A DNA stretch of 8,898 nt from JBKJML01 sp046596415 (GTDB lineage: Bacteria; Actinomycetota; Thermoleophilia; Gaiellales; Gaiellaceae), in the NCBI GenBank assembly GCA_046596415.1, contig JBKJML010000108.1, positions 1-8,898 of the forward strand, in the 5' to 3' direction. Shown here in pieces: positions 7,064-8,898 of the stretch. The first letter of the stretch is position 1, and the number at the start of each line of letters is the position of its first letter. The notes below the pieces were generated by a model, which saw only the letters and a program-made list of their open reading frames with translations, was not told where the DNA came from and did not search any database. A program made the translations under genes and the position numbers.

Positions 7064-7938
7064 GGATCGAAGAGCAGGCTTCCCTCTCAAAGCTGACGAC
7101 GATCGGCACCGGCGGGCCCGCCCGCGCGCTGGCCCGGCCTGAGACCCTCGCCGAGCTCGAACAGGCGCTCGCGTGGGCAGCGACGCGCGAGCTTCCGGTG
7201 GCCACGGTCGGGCTCGGCTCGAACCTGCTCGCGGCCGACGACGGGATCGAGTTGCTCGTCGTCAAGCTCGCCGGCGAGCTTGCGACCGCCGAGACGCGCG
7301 ACGGCCTGCTCCTCGCCGGCGGCGGGGCGACGAACGCCGTGTGCCTCCACCGTGCCCGCGAAGCCGGGCTCGGTGGCTTCGAATTCGCCTGCGCCATCCC
7401 GGGCACGGCCGGCGGCGGCGTCTGGATGAACGCCGGGGCTTACGGCAGCGACTGGAAGGCGATCCTCGTTCGCGCACTCGTCGTCGGAGGCGATGGAGCA
7501 GGGTGGCTGACACCGACAGAGCTCGGCCTCTCGTACCGGCACTCCGACCTGCGGCACGGCCAGGTTGTCGCACGGGTCGAGTACCGCCTGTCGCCACGCC
7601 CGCCAGAGGAGATCAAGGCCGACGTGGCCGAGCTCATCGCGCGCAGGAAGGCGACCCAGCCGACGAACAAGCGCACGTTCGGCAGCGTGTTCAAGAATCC
7701 GCAGCACGAGCACGGCGCGGGGCGGATGCTCGAGCTGTGCGGCCTCAAGGGCCACCGGATCGGTGGCGCCCTGATCTCGCCGGTACACGCCAACTTCATC
7801 GAGAACGCGGGTGGGGCGACCACCGCCGACGCGCTCGCGCTGATGATCGAGGCGCGCCGCAGGGCACGCGAGCAGTTCGGTGTCGAGCTCGTCCACGAGG
7901 TCGAGCTGCTCGGACCGATCGAGCTTCCCCCGCAGTAG
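7060..7938 (+). CDS. murB: UDP-N-acetylenolpyruvoylglucosamine reductase MurB
   Basis: MurB is the cytoplasmic FAD enzyme that uses NADPH to reduce UDP-GlcNAc-enolpyruvate to UDP-MurNAc, the substrate of MurC encoded just upstream. It has 292 residues, a normal length for the shorter type II enzymes. The FAD-binding parts are TTIGTGGPA (13-21), TVGLGSNLL (49-57) and FACAIPGTAGGGVWMNAGAYG (109-129). SYRHSDLR (158-165) holds the expected active-site Arg. FGSVFKNP (207-214) contains Ser209, the likely catalytic proton donor. ISPVHANFIEN (239-249) and VHEVELLG (278-285, Glu280) complete the active site. The start is ATG 7060, in ATGA with the murC stop, with GGAG a few bases upstream. The frame is open upstream to 6937, but that is murC read out of frame. 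Confidence 0.97.
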   Translation: MRIEEQASLSKLTTIGTGGPARALARPETLAELEQALAWAATRELPVATVGLGSNLLAADDGIELLVVKLAGELATAETRDGLLLAGGGATNAVCLHRAREAGLGGFEFACAIPGTAGGGVWMNAGAYGSDWKAILVRALVVGGDGAGWLTPTELGLSYRHSDLRHGQVVARVEYRLSPRPPEEIKADVAELIARRKATQPTNKRTFGSVFKNPQHEHGAGRMLELCGLKGHRIGGALISPVHANFIENAGGATTADALALMIEARRRAREQFGVELVHEVELLGPIELPPQ

Positions 7939-7975
7939 GAAGAGGGTCGCCGCTGCGCGCGGCGAAATCGCCCTC
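7939..7975. other. Short murB-ftsQ gap
   Basis: This 37-base gap is the only one between genes in the window, and it exists only if ftsQ starts at GTG 7976. A purine-rich Shine-Dalgarno-like run GGAAGAGGG begins right after the murB stop at 7938. It is about 30 bases from that GTG, too far to serve it, and no standard start codon sits at the right distance in the ftsQ frame. I see no promoter or terminator here. Confidence 0.4.
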
Positions 7976-8848
7976 GTGGCCCGTCGGGGGAAACCGCAGG
8001 AAAAGCCGCGCGGCCGCGCGCGTGCGCACGCGGCCGCCCCGCCGCGGGTCGTGCAGTTTCCCAAGGCGCGTGCACTGGGCCGGCTCGACCTCTCGGGCCT
8101 CGCGCCGTCGGGCCGTTCGCTCGCGCTGGGGCTCGTGATTGCAGCCCTCGCCACCGGCGCCTATCTCGGCGCGCGCACGACTTCAGTCTTCTCCGTCCAG
8201 GAGCTCGTCGTGAGCGGTGCGACGCCGGCGATCACCGACCAGGTGCGTCAGGCGCTTGCTCCTGCCCGCGGCGAAAGCCTGCTGGCGCTACGGCTCGACG
8301 AGCTCGAGCAGCGGGCCGAAGCCGTCCCCACGGTCGCGGGAGTCGCATTCGACCGAGCCTTTCCGCACACGCTGAAGATTGCCGTCGTCCCCGAGCGGCC
8401 GGTCGCCGTCCTGCGCCAGGGTTCGACCTCCTGGCTCGCGGCGGCGAGCGGCCGCGTGACGTCGATGCTCGACCGTGGCGCGCGGCCGGGTTTGCCGCGA
8501 ATCTGGCTGACCCGGGACGTGCAGGTGCGCGTGGGGGATACCGTGGCAGGCCCATTGCGCACCGCGCTGCGCTCGGTCACGCCGCTCGTCACGGAGCCGC
8601 TGCCGGCTCGCATCGTCACGGTCCGGGCGACCGACACCGAGTTGACCTTCGTGCTCCGCTCCGGCCTCGAGCTCCGGCTCGGCGACCGCTCCGACCTGGC
8701 GCTCAAGCTGGCCCTCGCGCGTCGCATCCTGCCCGCACTCGCCGGCGCCTCCGGCTATCTCGACGTCGCCGTTCCGGAGCGACCGGTCGTCGGCACCGAC
8801 AGTGAACCTCAAGTCGACATTGAGATGCAAGCCTCGACTCTTCCTTGA
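7976..8848 (+). CDS. ftsQ: Cell division protein FtsQ/DivIB
   Basis: FtsQ/DivIB is a single-pass membrane protein of the divisome that holds FtsB/FtsL-type partners and helps control septal peptidoglycan synthesis. From GTG 7976 it has 290 residues. A basic cytoplasmic tail rich in Arg, Lys and Ala (1-47) comes first, then one membrane helix (about 48-67, SLALGLVIAALATGAYLGA). Next is the POTRA domain, from SVFSVQELVVSG (70-81) to FPHTLKIAVVPERPVAVL (129-146), then the FtsQ beta domain, ending with GYLDVAVPERPVVG (260-273). These are standard FtsQ features; the sequence is poorly conserved in the family, so position after murC-murB also supports the call. The start is uncertain: GTG 7880 is also in frame but would overlap murB by 59 bases. 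The 3' end carries dyads that may be regulatory DNA. Confidence 0.9.
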   Translation: MARRGKPQEKPRGRARAHAAAPPRVVQFPKARALGRLDLSGLAPSGRSLALGLVIAALATGAYLGARTTSVFSVQELVVSGATPAITDQVRQALAPARGESLLALRLDELEQRAEAVPTVAGVAFDRAFPHTLKIAVVPERPVAVLRQGSTSWLAAASGRVTSMLDRGARPGLPRIWLTRDVQVRVGDTVAGPLRTALRSVTPLVTEPLPARIVTVRATDTELTFVLRSGLELRLGDRSDLALKLALARRILPALAGASGYLDVAVPERPVVGTDSEPQVDIEMQASTLP

Positions 8849-8849
8849 G
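8808..8849. repeat. Nested dyads at the 3' end of ftsQ
   Basis: CTCAA (8808-8812) and TTGAG (8820-8824) are inverted arms around a 7-base centre holding the palindrome GTCGAC (8813-8818). AGTCGA (8812-8817) also pairs with TCGACT (8834-8839). CTCAAG (8808-8813) also pairs with CTTGAG (8844-8849), which includes the ftsQ stop. The stretch has noticeably more A and T than the genes around it. It ends only 7 bases before the -35 box of the promoter at 8857-8885, so it could be an operator. There is no T-run, so it does not look like an intrinsic terminator. Confidence 0.45.
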
Positions 8850-8898
8850 CTTCGCGTTGACAGTGCCGACAAGGAGACGTACCCTGCACGCGGAAAGG
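8849..8898. other. Leader region after ftsQ, to the window end
   Basis: These last 50 bases hold the promoter above and the first bases of a presumed leader. AAGGAG at 8871-8876 looks like a ribosome site, but it falls in the promoter spacer and no ATG, GTG or TTG follows it before the edge. A frame from GTG 8863 stays open to the edge, with too few codons to judge. Confidence 0.5.
8857..8885 (+). promoter_or_regulatory. Predicted sigma-70/HrdB-type promoter for the downstream division gene
   Basis: A perfect -35 box TTGACA (8857-8862) is followed after exactly 17 bases by TACCCT (8880-8885), which fits the TANNNT form of actinobacterial -10 boxes. Transcription would begin near 8891-8893 and run out of the window. 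The promoter lies in the only noncoding DNA after ftsQ, where ftsZ (or ftsA) usually follows in this cluster. A separate promoter for ftsZ is common in Gram-positive bacteria. The downstream gene itself is not visible. Confidence 0.68.

Noticed and set aside
5522..7090. Long minus-strand open frame (522 codons) opposite murG and murC
   Set aside because: It is opposite two clear genes, is Arg-rich with low-complexity sequence and no recognisable domain, and such frames are expected in GC-rich DNA with strong third-position bias.
7264..7281. Perfect palindrome in murB (AAGCTCGCC and its complement, extending one pair on each side)
   Set aside because: It is built wholly of this genome's favourite codons (AAG CTC GCC GGC GAG CTT) in a normal MurB segment with no sign of insertion. 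Chance through codon bias is enough.
8808..8849. Transcription terminator at the end of ftsQ
   Set aside because: The stems are short and interrupted and there is no T-run, so operator-like dyads fit better.
8863..8898. Possible new gene starting at GTG 8863 and open to the window edge
   Set aside because: Only 12 codons are visible, it overlaps the promoter boxes, and it has no ribosome site before it.

Overview
The window is one continuous stretch of a dcw (division and cell wall) gene cluster. All genes lie on the + strand and there is almost no intergenic DNA. The DNA is very GC-rich (roughly 70% by eye), with strong G/C preference at third codon positions and some GTG and TTG starts. 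The gene order, the MurE meso-diaminopimelate signature (DNPR), a GTG-started FtsQ with a basic N-terminal tail, and the style of the proteins suggest a high-GC Gram-positive. A deep-branching actinobacterial lineage such as Thermoleophilia (Gaiellales/Solirubrobacterales) is my best guess, but no marker gene here proves it.

Layout: 3' end of murE (1-297), murF (294-1544), mraY (1544-2557), murD (2554-3750), ftsW (3747-4964 as it reads), murG (4822-5898), murC (5873-7063), murB (7060-7938), ftsQ/divIB (start probably 7976, end 8848). A 50-base tail follows, carrying a good sigma-70/HrdB-type promoter pointing out of the window, probably toward ftsZ (or ftsA). Seven of the eight junctions are overlaps (ATGA, GTGA, TGATG or longer), so the block probably forms one translationally coupled operon. 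No tRNA, rRNA, CRISPR array, insertion sequence or transposase is visible.

How the genes work together: MurB completes UDP-MurNAc. MurC, MurD, MurE and MurF add L-Ala, D-Glu, meso-DAP (inferred) and D-Ala-D-Ala. MraY moves the phospho-MurNAc-pentapeptide to undecaprenyl phosphate (lipid I), and MurG adds GlcNAc (lipid II). FtsW polymerises lipid II at the septum, and FtsQ is part of the divisome complex that controls septal synthesis.

The gene content is ordinary. Three items deserve a second look. (1) A perfect palindrome with 12-base arms and a 1-base centre sits in frame inside murD (3144-3168), like a palindromic element inserted into a protein gene. (2) The ftsW frame runs 143 bases into murG as an Arg-rich tail. 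One missing base just before 4822 would explain it, because restoring one base recreates the ATGA junction used elsewhere in the operon. (3) A promoter with nested dyads lies at the 3' end of ftsQ. MurC, MurD and, more mildly, MurF also look shortened in their central domains.
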